This document shows positions 16,525-25,760 of a stretch of 64,000 nucleotides of DNA, piece after piece (position 1 is the stretch's first letter; the number at the start of each line of letters is the position of its first letter). The position numbers and the translations under genes are program-made. A model generated the notes under the pieces. That model saw only the letters and a program-made list of their open reading frames with translations, had not been told where the DNA came from and made no database searches. The stretch lies in NCBI RefSeq assembly GCF_017115105.1, contig NZ_JABXKH010000135.1, positions 1 to 64,000 on the forward strand. Direction: 5' to 3'. This stretch comes from Nostoc sp. NMS2 (GTDB lineage: Bacteria > Cyanobacteriota > Cyanobacteriia > Cyanobacteriales > Nostocaceae).

Positions 16525-16953
16525 ATCTTTCTATCTCTTGAATTTTGATTAAGTTAATGGATGTTTTAAGCGAAAAATTACGTATTAATCCATACCTTTA
16601 TGTTTTCTTCATAATACTGTAACTCTGCTCTATACATGAAAAGGATATGGTGAAAGTACTTAGCGAGCTTCAGTAAAAACACCTGTTTTTTTGTTCATAA
16701 ATATATTACCCTTAGAACTTACGTGCTTTACAAAATAACCATGATGTGTATCACGTAAAAAATCTTTTTTAGGCGGTGACTACAACCTGATTTAACGTGA
16801 ATTATACGGATGATGTAGTGTCATCTAATTACCTGAATGAAAATACCTTTCCCTGTTTTTAATACACAAAACTTTCCCTCTCCGAGTCTGAGAGGGAAAG
16901 ACTTTAACTTTATTTCAAGGCAGGGAGAGTTTCGTTTAACTCAGGTATATTTA
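16525..16953. other. Intergenic region between decarboxylase and ileS
   Basis: This 429-base gap follows ileS and precedes the start of the decarboxylase gene, both on the minus strand. It contains a terminator-like hairpin near ileS (16873-16899) and otherwise A/T-rich sequence in which the decarboxylase promoter must lie. No small ORF or RNA gene is evident. Confidence 0.5.
16873..16899 (-). terminator. Candidate rho-independent terminator of ileS
   Basis: A perfect 10-bp stem (TTTCCCTCTC / GAGAGGGAAA) with a 7-base loop lies about 55 bases past the ileS stop codon. On the minus strand it is followed by GTTTTGTGT. The T-run is short, so the call is moderate. Confidence 0.55.
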
Positions 16954-19920
16954 CTAGAACTCTCCCGCTAAGGCTGCAACACACCGTTCGCAAATTAAGG
17001 GATGTTCTGCTGATTCTCCCATACGAGTAGAGTAGTTCCAACAGCGAATACACTTCGTGTAGGCTTTGCCAACACATTTTTGCCCATCTGCATTGACTAC
17101 ACCAATTCCCCAGTCTTCAGTCTGCGCCGTATATTTTAATCCTTGCAACCCTTCAGCAGAATCCAACAATTCCACTTGGGAAGTCAGCAATAGATACCGC
17201 AGTTCATCAATCCCGTTACCCTTAACCGGGTTAAAAGCTTTGATAGCATCGCCTAACTGTTTGTGAGGTATATGAATCAAAGCTTTCGCTTCCAAGGAAG
17301 AACCAATGAGTTTTTCTATCCTGGCTTGTTCTAATACCTTATTAACATCGGTGCGGAGTTGTCGTAATGCTGACCAAAATTCCGCTAACTCTGGATTACG
17401 CCATTTTTCCTCAATCTGCACCCAACCGGCCTCAAACACCGACTTGTAAGGTGTTTTGTAGGGGAGATATTGCCAGATATCTTCGGCGGTGTGGCATAAC
17501 ACTGGTGCGATCGCTCGTGCTAAATTATCTAAAGCTATTTTCAGCACCGTTTGACAACTGCGACGGCGGAAAGCATCTTTTGCACTGATATACAGCCTAT
17601 CTTTGGCAATATCCAAATAAAAGTTGGATAAATCCACCACGCAGAAATTCTGCACTGTTTGGAAAAAGCGGAAGAACTGGAAACTCTCAAAGGCAACGGT
17701 TACTTCCTCAAATACCTCAGTGATGCGGTGCAGCATATAACGGTCAAGTTCTGGCAATTCCTCAAAGGGAACTGCATCTTTTTCTGGGTCAAAATCATCC
17801 AAGCTACCCAGCAAAAACCTCGCCGTATTGCGAATTTTGCCTCTAACATCATTCATCTGTTTGATGATGTTTTTACCAATGCGAACATCGCCAGAGTAGT
17901 CTACCGATGATACCCACAATCTCAAGACATCTGCACCGTAAGCTGGTTCTACTTTTTGATTTTTCCCGCCTTCAATGATTGTATTGGGGTCAACCACATT
18001 TCCTTCTGATTTGCTCATCTTCCGGCCTTGTTCGTCCAAAGCAAAGCCGTGAGTTAGTACAGTTTTGTAAGGTGCAATGTCATTCACTGCTACACTGGTC
18101 AGCAAGCTTGACTGAAACCAACCGCGATGTTGGTCGGAACCTTCCAAATATATATCAGCAGGATAGCGTAACTCTGGACGCTGTTGGACGACAGCCGCCC
18201 AAGATGAGCCAGAATCAAACCATACGTCCATTGTGTCTGTACCTCTGCGGTAAGACTTACCATTTTGACGATAGGATTCTGGTAATAACTCCTCAACGGA
18301 TAATTCCCACCAAGCATCAGAACCTTTTTCTGCGATAATTCCTTGAACGTGGTTGATAATTTCTTCATTCAGCAGTGGTTCACCCGTAGCTTCATCGTAG
18401 AAAACGGGAATGGGTACACCCCAACTCCGCTGACGAGAGATACACCAATCGGAACGTTCCGCCACCATTGGCGTGATGCGATTTTCACCTTGGGCTGGAA
18501 TCCATTTTACCGTTGCGATCGCCTTTAGTGCTTCTTCCCGAAATCCTTCCACCGAAGCAAACCATTGTTCAGTAGCGCGGAAAATCGTTGGTTTCTTTGT
18601 CCGCCAATCATAAGGATATTTGTGGGGATATGCTTCTTCCTTCAACAAGGAACCAGCCGCATTTAAGGCATCAATCACCGCCTGATTCCCATCACCCAGC
18701 ACATTCAACCCAGCAAATTGTCCCGCTTCTTCGGTAAAATTGCCGTTGTCATCCACTGGTGCAAGGATGGGTAAACCGTAGCGCTGGCCAACGATGTAGT
18801 CTTCTTGACCATGACCGGGTGCAGTATGTACCAACCCAGTACCCGATTCAGTAGTAATGTAATCACCGCCTACAACAACAGGACTTTCGCGGTCAAATAG
18901 AGGATGACGATAAGTAGTATGTTCTAAGTCACTCCCCTTAAAGGTGGCTTTTACAGTTAACTCAACTCCCAAAGTTGAAGATAAACGCTCCACTAAATCA
19001 GCAGCAACGATGAGATAGCGGAAACTCACCCCCTCACTCCCCCTCTCCGTTGACGGAGAAACTTCCTCACTCCCCCTCCCTGCTTGCGGGGAGGGGGTTG
19101 GGGGGTGGGGTTCCACTTCCACCACTGCATAGTTCAAATCTGCATTCACCGCCACCGCCAAATTCCCCGGAATTGTCCAAGGTGTAGTTGTCCAAACAGC
19201 CACACCCAAATCTGACTGATATTCAGCCAACAGTGGTTTTACAGCTTCCGCCAAACCTGTGATTGCAAAAGCTGCATAGATACTGCGGGAAACGTGACCT
19301 TCAGGATATTCCAACTCAGCTTCAGCCAAAGCGGTTTTAGAACTCGGACTCCAGTGAACCGGCTTCAAACCTCGATAGATGTAGCCTTTTAAGAACATCT
19401 GACCAAATACGCCAATTTGAGCCGCTTCATATTCCGGCTTCAGAGTTAGATAAGGGTTATCCCAATCACCCCAAATACCGTAGCGTTGAAAATTTTGGCG
19501 CTGGTTATCTACCGTTGCTAGGGCAAATTCTTGCGCTTTTTGCCGCAGTTGTAAAGGCGTTAAACTTTGCCGTTCTGCTGACTTCATGTTCTGCAAAACT
19601 TTTAACTCAATTGGCAATCCGTGACAATCCCAACCAGGAACGTAGCGAACTTTACGACCTTGTAGCAGTTGGTAGCGATTAATAATATCTTTGAGAATTT
19701 TATTTAAAGCATGACCAATATGGAGTAAGCCATTAGCGTAGGGAGGCCCATCGTGCAGTATAAATAATTCGCCGGGGTTATTTTCAAAGAGGCGATCGTA
19801 AATTTTATTTTCTTCCCAAAATTTTTGGATTTCAGGCTCACGCTTGATGGCGTTTGCCCGCATATCAAAGCTAGTCTTGGGTAGGTTTACAGTATCTTTG
19901 TAACTTCCTGATTCGGTCAC
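16954..19920 (-). CDS. ileS: Isoleucyl-tRNA synthetase
   Basis: A class I synthetase charging tRNA-Ile. The HIGH motif lies in GPPYANGLLHIGHALNKI, the KMSKS motif in EQGRKMSKSEGNVVDP, and C-terminal zinc ligands in CIRCWNYS and CERCVAAL. The GTG at 19920 (988 residues) is preferred because the protein start VTESGSYKDTVNLPKTSFDM matches the usual cyanobacterial N-terminus. An ATG at 19983 would add 21 atypical residues. About 30 residues rich in Pro, Gly, Ser and Glu (PTPSPQAGRGSEE, STERGSEG) interrupt the editing domain. They are encoded by a repeat of the kind normally found between genes (19024-19111). Confidence 0.95.
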   Translation of the reverse strand: MTESGSYKDTVNLPKTSFDMRANAIKREPEIQKFWEENKIYDRLFENNPGELFILHDGPPYANGLLHIGHALNKILKDIINRYQLLQGRKVRYVPGWDCHGLPIELKVLQNMKSAERQSLTPLQLRQKAQEFALATVDNQRQNFQRYGIWGDWDNPYLTLKPEYEAAQIGVFGQMFLKGYIYRGLKPVHWSPSSKTALAEAELEYPEGHVSRSIYAAFAITGLAEAVKPLLAEYQSDLGVAVWTTTPWTIPGNLAVAVNADLNYAVVEVEPHPPTPSPQAGRGSEEVSPSTERGSEGVSFRYLIVAADLVERLSSTLGVELTVKATFKGSDLEHTTYRHPLFDRESPVVVGGDYITTESGTGLVHTAPGHGQEDYIVGQRYGLPILAPVDDNGNFTEEAGQFAGLNVLGDGNQAVIDALNAAGSLLKEEAYPHKYPYDWRTKKPTIFRATEQWFASVEGFREEALKAIATVKWIPAQGENRITPMVAERSDWCISRQRSWGVPIPVFYDEATGEPLLNEEIINHVQGIIAEKGSDAWWELSVEELLPESYRQNGKSYRRGTDTMDVWFDSGSSWAAVVQQRPELRYPADIYLEGSDQHRGWFQSSLLTSVAVNDIAPYKTVLTHGFALDEQGRKMSKSEGNVVDPNTIIEGGKNQKVEPAYGADVLRLWVSSVDYSGDVRIGKNIIKQMNDVRGKIRNTARFLLGSLDDFDPEKDAVPFEELPELDRYMLHRITEVFEEVTVAFESFQFFRFFQTVQNFCVVDLSNFYLDIAKDRLYISAKDAFRRRSCQTVLKIALDNLARAIAPVLCHTAEDIWQYLPYKTPYKSVFEAGWVQIEEKWRNPELAEFWSALRQLRTDVNKVLEQARIEKLIGSSLEAKALIHIPHKQLGDAIKAFNPVKGNGIDELRYLLLTSQVELLDSAEGLQGLKYTAQTEDWGIGVVNADGQKCVGKAYTKCIRCWNYSTRMGESAEHPLICERCVAALAGEF
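19024..19111. repeat. Intergenic-type G-rich repeat inserted within ileS
   Basis: About 88 bases containing CCCCCTCCC, TGCTTGC and GGGGAGGGGGTTGGGG units, with related CTCACTCCCCCTC direct repeats. The same words (GGGGAGGGGGTTGGGGG) occur at 20151-20170 outside ileS. Reading on the minus strand is open and gives PHPPTPSPQAGRG and related residues, so the insertion kept the synthetase frame. Confidence 0.75.
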
Positions 19921-20026
19921 AGTCTCATGCCTAGAATTAGGTGTGCAGGTTTTATCAATTATAGAAGATGGCAGGAAAACCAAAATTTGCTACTTTAATG
20001 TAAGTTTGATAAAAATTATTTGACCT

Positions 20027-20178
20027 CTCCCCCAGCCCCTCTCCGCTTCGGCTAGAGTGTACACACAAGTCTATACACAATGCAAAATATCGTAAGATCC
20101 CCCTAAATCCACGCCACTTGCTTCACTACAGCGCTTCGCGCATCCTGCGGCGGGGAGGGGGTTGGGGGTGGGGTTTTT
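20027..20178. repeat. Composite dispersed repeat upstream of ileS
   Basis: The region contains CCCCAGCCCCTCTCCGCTTC, GTGTACACACAAGTCTATAC, ATCCCCCTAAATCCACGCCA, CAGCGCTTCGCGCATCCTGC and GGGGAGGGGGTTGGGGG. Several of these occur inverted at about 60330-60475. It overlaps the space between ileS and the DUF262 gene and leaves little room for an ileS promoter outside the repeat. Confidence 0.75.
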
Positions 20179-20187
20179 GTACCTCAC

Positions 20188-21978
20188 TCAACTGGGAACC
20201 GCTATATCTGTGCGATTGCCCATATCAAAAACATTAAATTCAATCCCGTCTAACTTCAGCCTCAAAGCCTCTAATAATAGGTTTATCCTTTCTTCAATAA
20301 AAATGGTTAGGGCGTGTTCAGGAAGTGCATCGGCTCTTGACCATTCAAGAATAATAGTTGGTATAAGATGAGAGCGTAGCACTGTCTCTAAACCAGGCTC
20401 GTCATATTCTTTGAGATAATCTAATGGATTTTTATCGCTAATGTTCAAATTAGTTATTTGAGACAGATAGGCAATATTCATCAAGCTGTCACATTCTATT
20501 TGACTAGCGATGCCACTTTGTTTAATAAAGTTAACTGGAAATATGTGGTGCAAGTTAGGCTTATCTGTAAGTAAGTAATAAACATCAGATAAAACATCGT
20601 TATGGGGTTTTGCCCAATCTTGCGGCTTGTGGTTTGCATAAAGTGATAGTATGGCTCTGGATAAACGACCTCTATAACTATAGAAAGATTTTCTTAAACG
20701 ATTTTTATCAATTTCAAATTTATTGAATGAATAAATATTATTAGCCTTTTGTTGGTTAACAAAGTTTATGTTTTGCCAGAGTTGGGTAGTATTTGTTAGT
20801 AACTCTTCGTTATGAAAACTATAATACCAAAAATACTTATATAAAAAATTATAATCAGGTTTAAAATTACGATAAAAGTATGCTGTGATAGTAAGGTATA
20901 AATATCGGTAAGGAATTAATCTTCCACCCTTGATATGCAAACAATTATCAAAGAAATTAAAAGTTTTAGCAACTGCTATTTTAAAATCAGACCATACAGC
21001 TTCAATATGCTCTGTTTTTAGCTCATTAAGATATTTGTCAGTAATATTTTGTATCCCGGCTTCGGGAAATTCAAGTTTTACCACTACAGCTAGCATCTGA
21101 AGCAATGTCCAATTATCAATACTGGCATATTGACTACTAGAAATAGTTTTTTTAAATTTATCAAATAATTCACGAAGATAGAACCCAGAGATATTATTTG
21201 TCTTATCTTCAGAACGAAAAGTCTTTGCAACCACAATATCAAAGATATCCAAAGGTTTACCAGCTTGATTAATCCGCTCAAATATTTGGCAGACTTCCGC
21301 GACTTCAATACCGCGTAATTCAATAAAGGACATTCTATAATTGTCCAAAACTTCTTTGCACTTCGCTAGCTGTTCTCTATAGGGATGATCAAAATCACCG
21401 TAGCCACCTTTATGAAGATTTTTTTCAAGATTTTTATAATCATTTTTAATATCTTCTAACTTGACAATCAGGTTTTCCTCATAACGTTTATTTCTACTTT
21501 TATTTAATTTGTTTTGCCCATTGTTATCATCTATCTCATCCCAAAAAAGAAATCTTTTGATGTAACTTATATCATCTGTTGCATCAGTAAATTCAATAGT
21601 CAAATCTACATATAGCGTTGAGTTAAACTTATTTTTGCAAGCAATCTTATTCTTATCTCCATATATTGAGGTTAGAAGGGCAGTAGTCCTTTGTTGTCCA
21701 TCTAAAATATATTGGTATTCGTTAGAGGAAAAATCGTCAGCAAGTTTAATACCTCCTATTTCTCTATGGCTTTCTAGCTTTGTACTAGTTTTCCAAATTA
21801 AAATACTTCCTAACGGGTAAAATTTATAAATACTATCCCAGAGCTTTTTAACATTCTCTTTCTCCCAGACGATATCTCGTTGAAAAGTGGGAATTTGATA
21901 CTTTCTAGCTAAAAGATTATCTAAATAGGTAGCAATGGCAGAATCAGTTGGCTGAATGCGATCAGTGTATGTAGACAT
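20188..21978 (-). CDS. GmrSD-like DUF262 / HNH protein
   Basis: A single chain of 596 residues. The N-terminal DUF262 domain has IPTFQRDIVWEKENVKKLWD and YILDGQQRTTALL, whose DGQQR (93-97) is the ParB-like signature. A C-terminal HNH-type nuclease motif LHHIFPVNFI (His pair at about 477) is followed by MNIAYLSQITNLNISDKNP, as in DUF1524 domains. GmrSD-type enzymes are modification-dependent restriction factors that use nucleotides and cut phage DNA with modified bases. A defence role is inferred from family only. There is no methylase or other defence gene next to it. Codon use is more A/T rich than the adjacent ileS, which fits acquisition by transfer. Confidence 0.82.
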   Translation of the reverse strand: MSTYTDRIQPTDSAIATYLDNLLARKYQIPTFQRDIVWEKENVKKLWDSIYKFYPLGSILIWKTSTKLESHREIGGIKLADDFSSNEYQYILDGQQRTTALLTSIYGDKNKIACKNKFNSTLYVDLTIEFTDATDDISYIKRFLFWDEIDDNNGQNKLNKSRNKRYEENLIVKLEDIKNDYKNLEKNLHKGGYGDFDHPYREQLAKCKEVLDNYRMSFIELRGIEVAEVCQIFERINQAGKPLDIFDIVVAKTFRSEDKTNNISGFYLRELFDKFKKTISSSQYASIDNWTLLQMLAVVVKLEFPEAGIQNITDKYLNELKTEHIEAVWSDFKIAVAKTFNFFDNCLHIKGGRLIPYRYLYLTITAYFYRNFKPDYNFLYKYFWYYSFHNEELLTNTTQLWQNINFVNQQKANNIYSFNKFEIDKNRLRKSFYSYRGRLSRAILSLYANHKPQDWAKPHNDVLSDVYYLLTDKPNLHHIFPVNFIKQSGIASQIECDSLMNIAYLSQITNLNISDKNPLDYLKEYDEPGLETVLRSHLIPTIILEWSRADALPEHALTIFIEERINLLLEALRLKLDGIEFNVFDMGNRTDIAVPS

Positions 21979-22086
21979 TAAATTAACCTTACCTAACTTT
22001 GAGTAAATATCAAGATTGGCGTGTAAATTTAACTAATTTTAGTAAAATTCCATACAAAGCTAACTGATATTTAATTAAGTGGCAAC

Positions 22087-23046
22087 TCAAATTTTAGAAA
22101 ATCTCTGCAACCTTTTTTCCATGCCAATGTTGCCCTGTAAGCCTCCTGTATGTACCAGCAGCAAAGAATCGCCTTTACCAAAAAATCCCTGCTTTAGTAA
22201 ATCCATCACTCCGTAAAACATTTTTGCGGTATATACGTAATCAAGGGGTATACCATGCTCTTCCCTGAACTGTTGGCTAAACATTAGCAACTCATCGTTC
22301 ACCTTTGCATAGCCGCCAAAGTGGTAATCACACATTAATTCCCAGGAAGCGGGGGAGTTAGATGGTGTAGGTAAATCAGAGGCGAGGTAATTTGTCAATA
22401 AACTTTCGATTTCTTGTGCAAGAAATGCGCCATTTTTTAGAACGGGAAAAGCGATCGCTCTTTGTCCTTCATACAACGAAAGCGCAATACCCGCTAGTGT
22501 GGTAGCTGTACCGCAGGCTACGCATATATGATTAAATGCGTAGGCGTAGCCAGCCGTAGGCATCGCATCACCAACTATCTCCATACAGCCGCGCACACCA
22601 TTTAAATTACTTCCACCTTCGGGAATGATAAACACCTCACCGAAGCGTTGTTGCAGAGATTCCTCTAGCACTGGTGTGTTGCGCTGTCGATACATTTCGC
22701 GGTTCAGGTACACAAGCTGCATACCCTGTTGGACAGCAAAACTCAGCGTCGGGTTTAGTGGTAGCCTCTCCTCCCCGCGAATTACGCCGATGGTGCGAAA
22801 ACCGAAAAGATTACCAGCCGCCGCAGTTGCATAGATGTGATTGGAATAAGCGCCACCGAAGGTTAGCAGCGTTGTAAAATTTTTCTCTTTGGCCTCTAAA
22901 AGATTGTATTTCAGCTTAAACCACTTGTTGCCGTTAACCCACGGGTGCATGAGATCCAGGCGTAGCACATACAGATCAACACCAGCGCGACGGATGATTT
23001 CGCTGTTGATTTGTTGTATGGGAGGAGGAAAAAATATTAATGACAT
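22087..23046 (-). CDS. D-cysteine desulfhydrase / ACC deaminase-like PLP enzyme
   Basis: A fold-type II PLP protein of 319 residues. VDLYVLRLDLMHPWVNGNKW with FKLKYNL holds the probable Schiff-base lysine at about 41-45. LTFGGAYSNHIYATAAAG follows (SNH at about 67), then IIPEGGSNLNGVRGCMEIVG and ICVACGTATTLAGIALSL for phosphate binding. Such proteins either release H2S and pyruvate from D-cysteine or deaminate 1-aminocyclopropane carboxylate; the sequence does not separate the two. Seven extra residues (MPTAGYA plus Y) after VGDA are encoded by a 29-nt mobile repeat that landed in a HIP1 site, keeping the frame. Confidence 0.88.
   Translation of the reverse strand: MSLIFFPPPIQQINSEIIRRAGVDLYVLRLDLMHPWVNGNKWFKLKYNLLEAKEKNFTTLLTFGGAYSNHIYATAAAGNLFGFRTIGVIRGEERLPLNPTLSFAVQQGMQLVYLNREMYRQRNTPVLEESLQQRFGEVFIIPEGGSNLNGVRGCMEIVGDAMPTAGYAYAFNHICVACGTATTLAGIALSLYEGQRAIAFPVLKNGAFLAQEIESLLTNYLASDLPTPSNSPASWELMCDYHFGGYAKVNDELLMFSQQFREEHGIPLDYVYTAKMFYGVMDLLKQGFFGKGDSLLLVHTGGLQGNIGMEKRLQRFSKI
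22538..22566 (-). repeat. 29-nt small dispersed repeat inside a coding gene
   Basis: On the minus strand it begins GCGATGCCTACGGC and ends GGCTACGCCTACGC. It differs at one base from the plus-strand copy at 34724-34752. Removing 21 nt restores a HIP1 octamer GCGATCGC and the protein stretch GDAIAFNH. Confidence 0.85.
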
Positions 23047-23255
23047 GCAAAACCATTCTAACTGATTATCTACATTTTCTCACATTCATTATTGATGATA
23101 AACATTGAGTAATTCCAATGGTAAATAAATCTAAATGATGAATAAAAGTTTCTGATGATTAGCTTTAGATATTGGCATTTTACTAATTGACTATTTCAGG
23201 TAAATATAAGAGACATAACACTCGCTTCAGATAACAATCTTTTTGGAGAAAACAA

Positions 23256-24986
23256 ATGGTTGCACTCATACAGCCCACTCAAGTTACTCCCAACCCAGGA
23301 CGTTTGACAGTTCAAACTGTTGAAATTGCTCCTCAAACAACTGCTATTCGTTGTCTAGACTGGGATAGAGAACGTTTTGATGTCGAGTTTGGTTTACGGA
23401 ATGGTACGACCTATAATTCTTTTTTAATTCAGGGAGAAAAAGTTGCCTTAGTTGACACATCTCACCGCAAGTTTGAGGAATTATATCTTGAGATACTGGT
23501 GGGATTAATTGATCCGGCTAAAATAGATTATTTGATTATTAGCCACACAGAACCAGACCACAGTGGTTTAGTGAAAAATATCTTGCAATTAGCTCCATCT
23601 ATTACTGTTGTCGGTGCTAAAGTAGCTATTCAATTTTTAGAAAATATGGTTCACCAGCCTTTTAATTCAAGGCAGGTGAAAAGTGGAGAGCGATTAGATT
23701 TAGGCAACGGACACGAATTAGAATTTATCTCTGCACCTAACTTACACTGGCCTGACACAATCTTTACTTACGACCACAAAACTAGCACTCTTTACACCTG
23801 TGATGTGTTTGGGATGCACTACTGTGATGACCACACTTATGATGAAAATATCACCTTACTTGAGGAAGACTTTCAATATTATTATGATTGTCTTATGGGG
23901 CCTAATGCCCGGTCTGTTTTAGCAGCTTTAAAGCGGATTGAAAAGTTAGAAATAGCAACAGTTGCTACAGGACATGGCCCTTTATTACAACACTATATTT
24001 CCGAATGGCTGGGACTGTATCAAAACTGGAGTTTAGAACAAGCGAAAACAGAGGCTTTAGTGGCTTTATTTTATGTGGAAGATTACGGGCATAGCGAGCA
24101 GTTAGTCCGTACCATAGCTCATGGATGCGCGAAAACAGGCGTGGCAGTGGAATTAGTTCCTCTCAATAGTTCCGAACCTCAAGAAGTTCGAGAATTAGTT
24201 GCACAATCTTCTGGTTTAGTAATTGCAATGCCACCCCAATCTTCGGTGATGGCTCAAGCAGCTTTAAGTACAATTTTAGCTGCTATTCACAAAAAGCAAG
24301 CAATTGGTTTATTAGAGTCGGGGGGTGGAGAAGATGAACCCATTTATCCCTTACGCAATAAGTTTCAAGAACTGGGATTAACTGAAGCTTTTCCTCCTAT
24401 TTTAGTTAAAGAAATTCCTACTCCAGCAACAGAACAGCTTTGTGATGAAGCGGGGACAGATTTAGGTCAATGGTTAAACCGCGATCGCACCATTAAACAA
24501 ATCAAATCTATCAATACCGAACTAGAGAAGGCTTTAGGGCGGATTAGCACAGGACTATACATCATCACCGCCAAAAAAGGAGAAGTTCAGAGTGCAATGT
24601 TTGCTTCTTGGGTGACACAAGCCAGTCTTGAGCCTTTAGGAGTTGCGATCGCAGTATCCAAAGACCGGGCAATTGAATCTTTGATGCACGTTGGCGATCG
24701 CTTTGTTTTAAACGTTTTAGAAGAAGGCAAATATCAAGGATTAATGAAACATTTCCTCAAGCGTTTTGCTCCTGGTGCAGACAGATTTGCCGGGGTGAAA
24801 ACATATCCGGCGAACAATGAATCGCCCGTTTTAGCTGAAGCTTTAGCTTATATGGAATGTGAAATTACTAGCCGCATGGATTGTGGAGATCATTGGGTAA
24901 TTTATAGCACAGTCCAAACTGGAAGAGTTGCCAAGCTAGATGCGCTTACCGCCGCCCATCACCGCAAAATTGGCAATCATTATTAA
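23256..24986 (+). CDS. flv4: Flavodiiron protein Flv4
   Basis: A protein of 576 residues in the cyanobacterial three-part form: diiron metallo-beta-lactamase-like domain (about 30-260), flavodoxin-like domain (about 265-405) and flavin-reductase domain (about 425-576). Iron ligands look canonical: SHTEPDHSG (H-x-E-x-D-H), LHWPDT, CDVFGMH and TGHGP. Together with its position before the small membrane gene and flv2 this identifies Flv4 rather than Flv3. Flv2/Flv4 form a heterodimer that relieves electron pressure at photosystem II under low CO2 or high light in Synechocystis. GGAG stands before the ATG. The 209-base upstream space (23047-23255) shows no clear operator. Confidence 0.9.
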   Translation: MVALIQPTQVTPNPGRLTVQTVEIAPQTTAIRCLDWDRERFDVEFGLRNGTTYNSFLIQGEKVALVDTSHRKFEELYLEILVGLIDPAKIDYLIISHTEPDHSGLVKNILQLAPSITVVGAKVAIQFLENMVHQPFNSRQVKSGERLDLGNGHELEFISAPNLHWPDTIFTYDHKTSTLYTCDVFGMHYCDDHTYDENITLLEEDFQYYYDCLMGPNARSVLAALKRIEKLEIATVATGHGPLLQHYISEWLGLYQNWSLEQAKTEALVALFYVEDYGHSEQLVRTIAHGCAKTGVAVELVPLNSSEPQEVRELVAQSSGLVIAMPPQSSVMAQAALSTILAAIHKKQAIGLLESGGGEDEPIYPLRNKFQELGLTEAFPPILVKEIPTPATEQLCDEAGTDLGQWLNRDRTIKQIKSINTELEKALGRISTGLYIITAKKGEVQSAMFASWVTQASLEPLGVAIAVSKDRAIESLMHVGDRFVLNVLEEGKYQGLMKHFLKRFAPGADRFAGVKTYPANNESPVLAEALAYMECEITSRMDCGDHWVIYSTVQTGRVAKLDALTAAHHRKIGNHY

Positions 24987-24987
24987 A

Positions 24988-25035
24988 TAGTCATTTGTCA
25001 TTTGTCATTGGTCATTTGTCATTTGTCATTTGTCA
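24988..25035. repeat. TTTGTCA heptamer array
   Basis: Six to seven tandem copies of CATTTGT / CATTGGT start two bases after the flv4 stop codon. The open frame of the next gene runs through this array, but the array is a repeat and is not taken as coding. Confidence 0.85.
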
Positions 25036-25118
25036 TTCTCGTTGTCCCATTGTCTGCCTTATTTACCTTGCTTTCCATAGACGCGATGAATCGCGTCTCT
25101 ACAAACTCCCAAAAAACT

Positions 25119-25631
25119 ATGTATAAATCTGTTGAGAATACTCCGATTACGATGTACGAAATCAATCGAGGGCGCGTTGTGCGAACCTTGGAATTTATCC
25201 AAGATATAATTGTGATTTGTTTGTGTATCGGTTTATTTAGCTTCATGGTGCTTCAGGTGAGAGATATGTTTCTCTCCTTACTTCCGCCTCTCGATTTTCA
25301 TGCTGTTACTGCCGATATTCTCTTTTTACTTATCTTAGTTGAGTTATTTCGACTGCTGATTATTTACCTACAAGAACATCGAGTGTCTATTGGGGTAGCT
25401 GTTGAAGTTTCCATCGTTTCCGCCTTGCGAGAAGTCATTGTTAAAGGTGTTCTAGAAACAAGTTGGAGTCAAGTTTTAGCAACTTGTGCCTTTTTATTAG
25501 TGCTGGGAATACTACTGTTTCTCCGAGTTTGGCTACCCCCTACCTTTGAAGGTATCGATCCCGAACAAGAAGTATCTAAACGCTATAGAAGCCGAGCTAA
25601 GTCTGAATTAACACAAACTAATGGTCATTAA
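25119..25631 (+). CDS. PsiE-like membrane protein of the flv4-flv2 operon (Sll0218-like)
   Basis: About 170 residues from the ATG at 25119. Four hydrophobic helices are visible: IIVICLCIGLFSFMVLQV, AVTADILFLLILVELFRLLI, a third around IGVAVEVSIVSAL, and VLATCAFLLVLGILLFLRVW. The pattern matches the phosphate-starvation-inducible E (PsiE) family. In Synechocystis the gene between flv4 and flv2 (sll0218) encodes such a membrane protein and is tied to photosystem II assembly and stability. The open frame extends back to 25002, but that part is heptamer repeat and a palindrome, so the later start is preferred; no strong ribosome site is visible. Confidence 0.8.
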   Translation: MYKSVENTPITMYEINRGRVVRTLEFIQDIIVICLCIGLFSFMVLQVRDMFLSLLPPLDFHAVTADILFLLILVELFRLLIIYLQEHRVSIGVAVEVSIVSALREVIVKGVLETSWSQVLATCAFLLVLGILLFLRVWLPPTFEGIDPEQEVSKRYRSRAKSELTQTNGH

Positions 25632-25639
25632 GAGTAGGG

Positions 25640-25735
25640 AATAGGGATGAGGGGGACAAGGGGGAATTATTAAAATTAAGTCTCTTCCTTGTCTCCCCCC
25701 TCTTCCTTGTCTACCTTGTCTCTTCTCCATGCCCC
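25640..25735. repeat. GGGGGACAAGG-type dispersed repeat
   Basis: The stretch GGGGGACAAGGGGGAATTAT followed by AAGTCTCTTCCTTGTCTCCC lies between the PsiE-like gene and flv2. Read on the opposite strand it matches about 10275-10350. Complementary purine and pyrimidine tracts could pair into a hairpin within the flv operon transcript and affect flv2 expression. Confidence 0.7.
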
Positions 25736-25760
25736 AATCCCCATATTAAAAGAGGTTATT

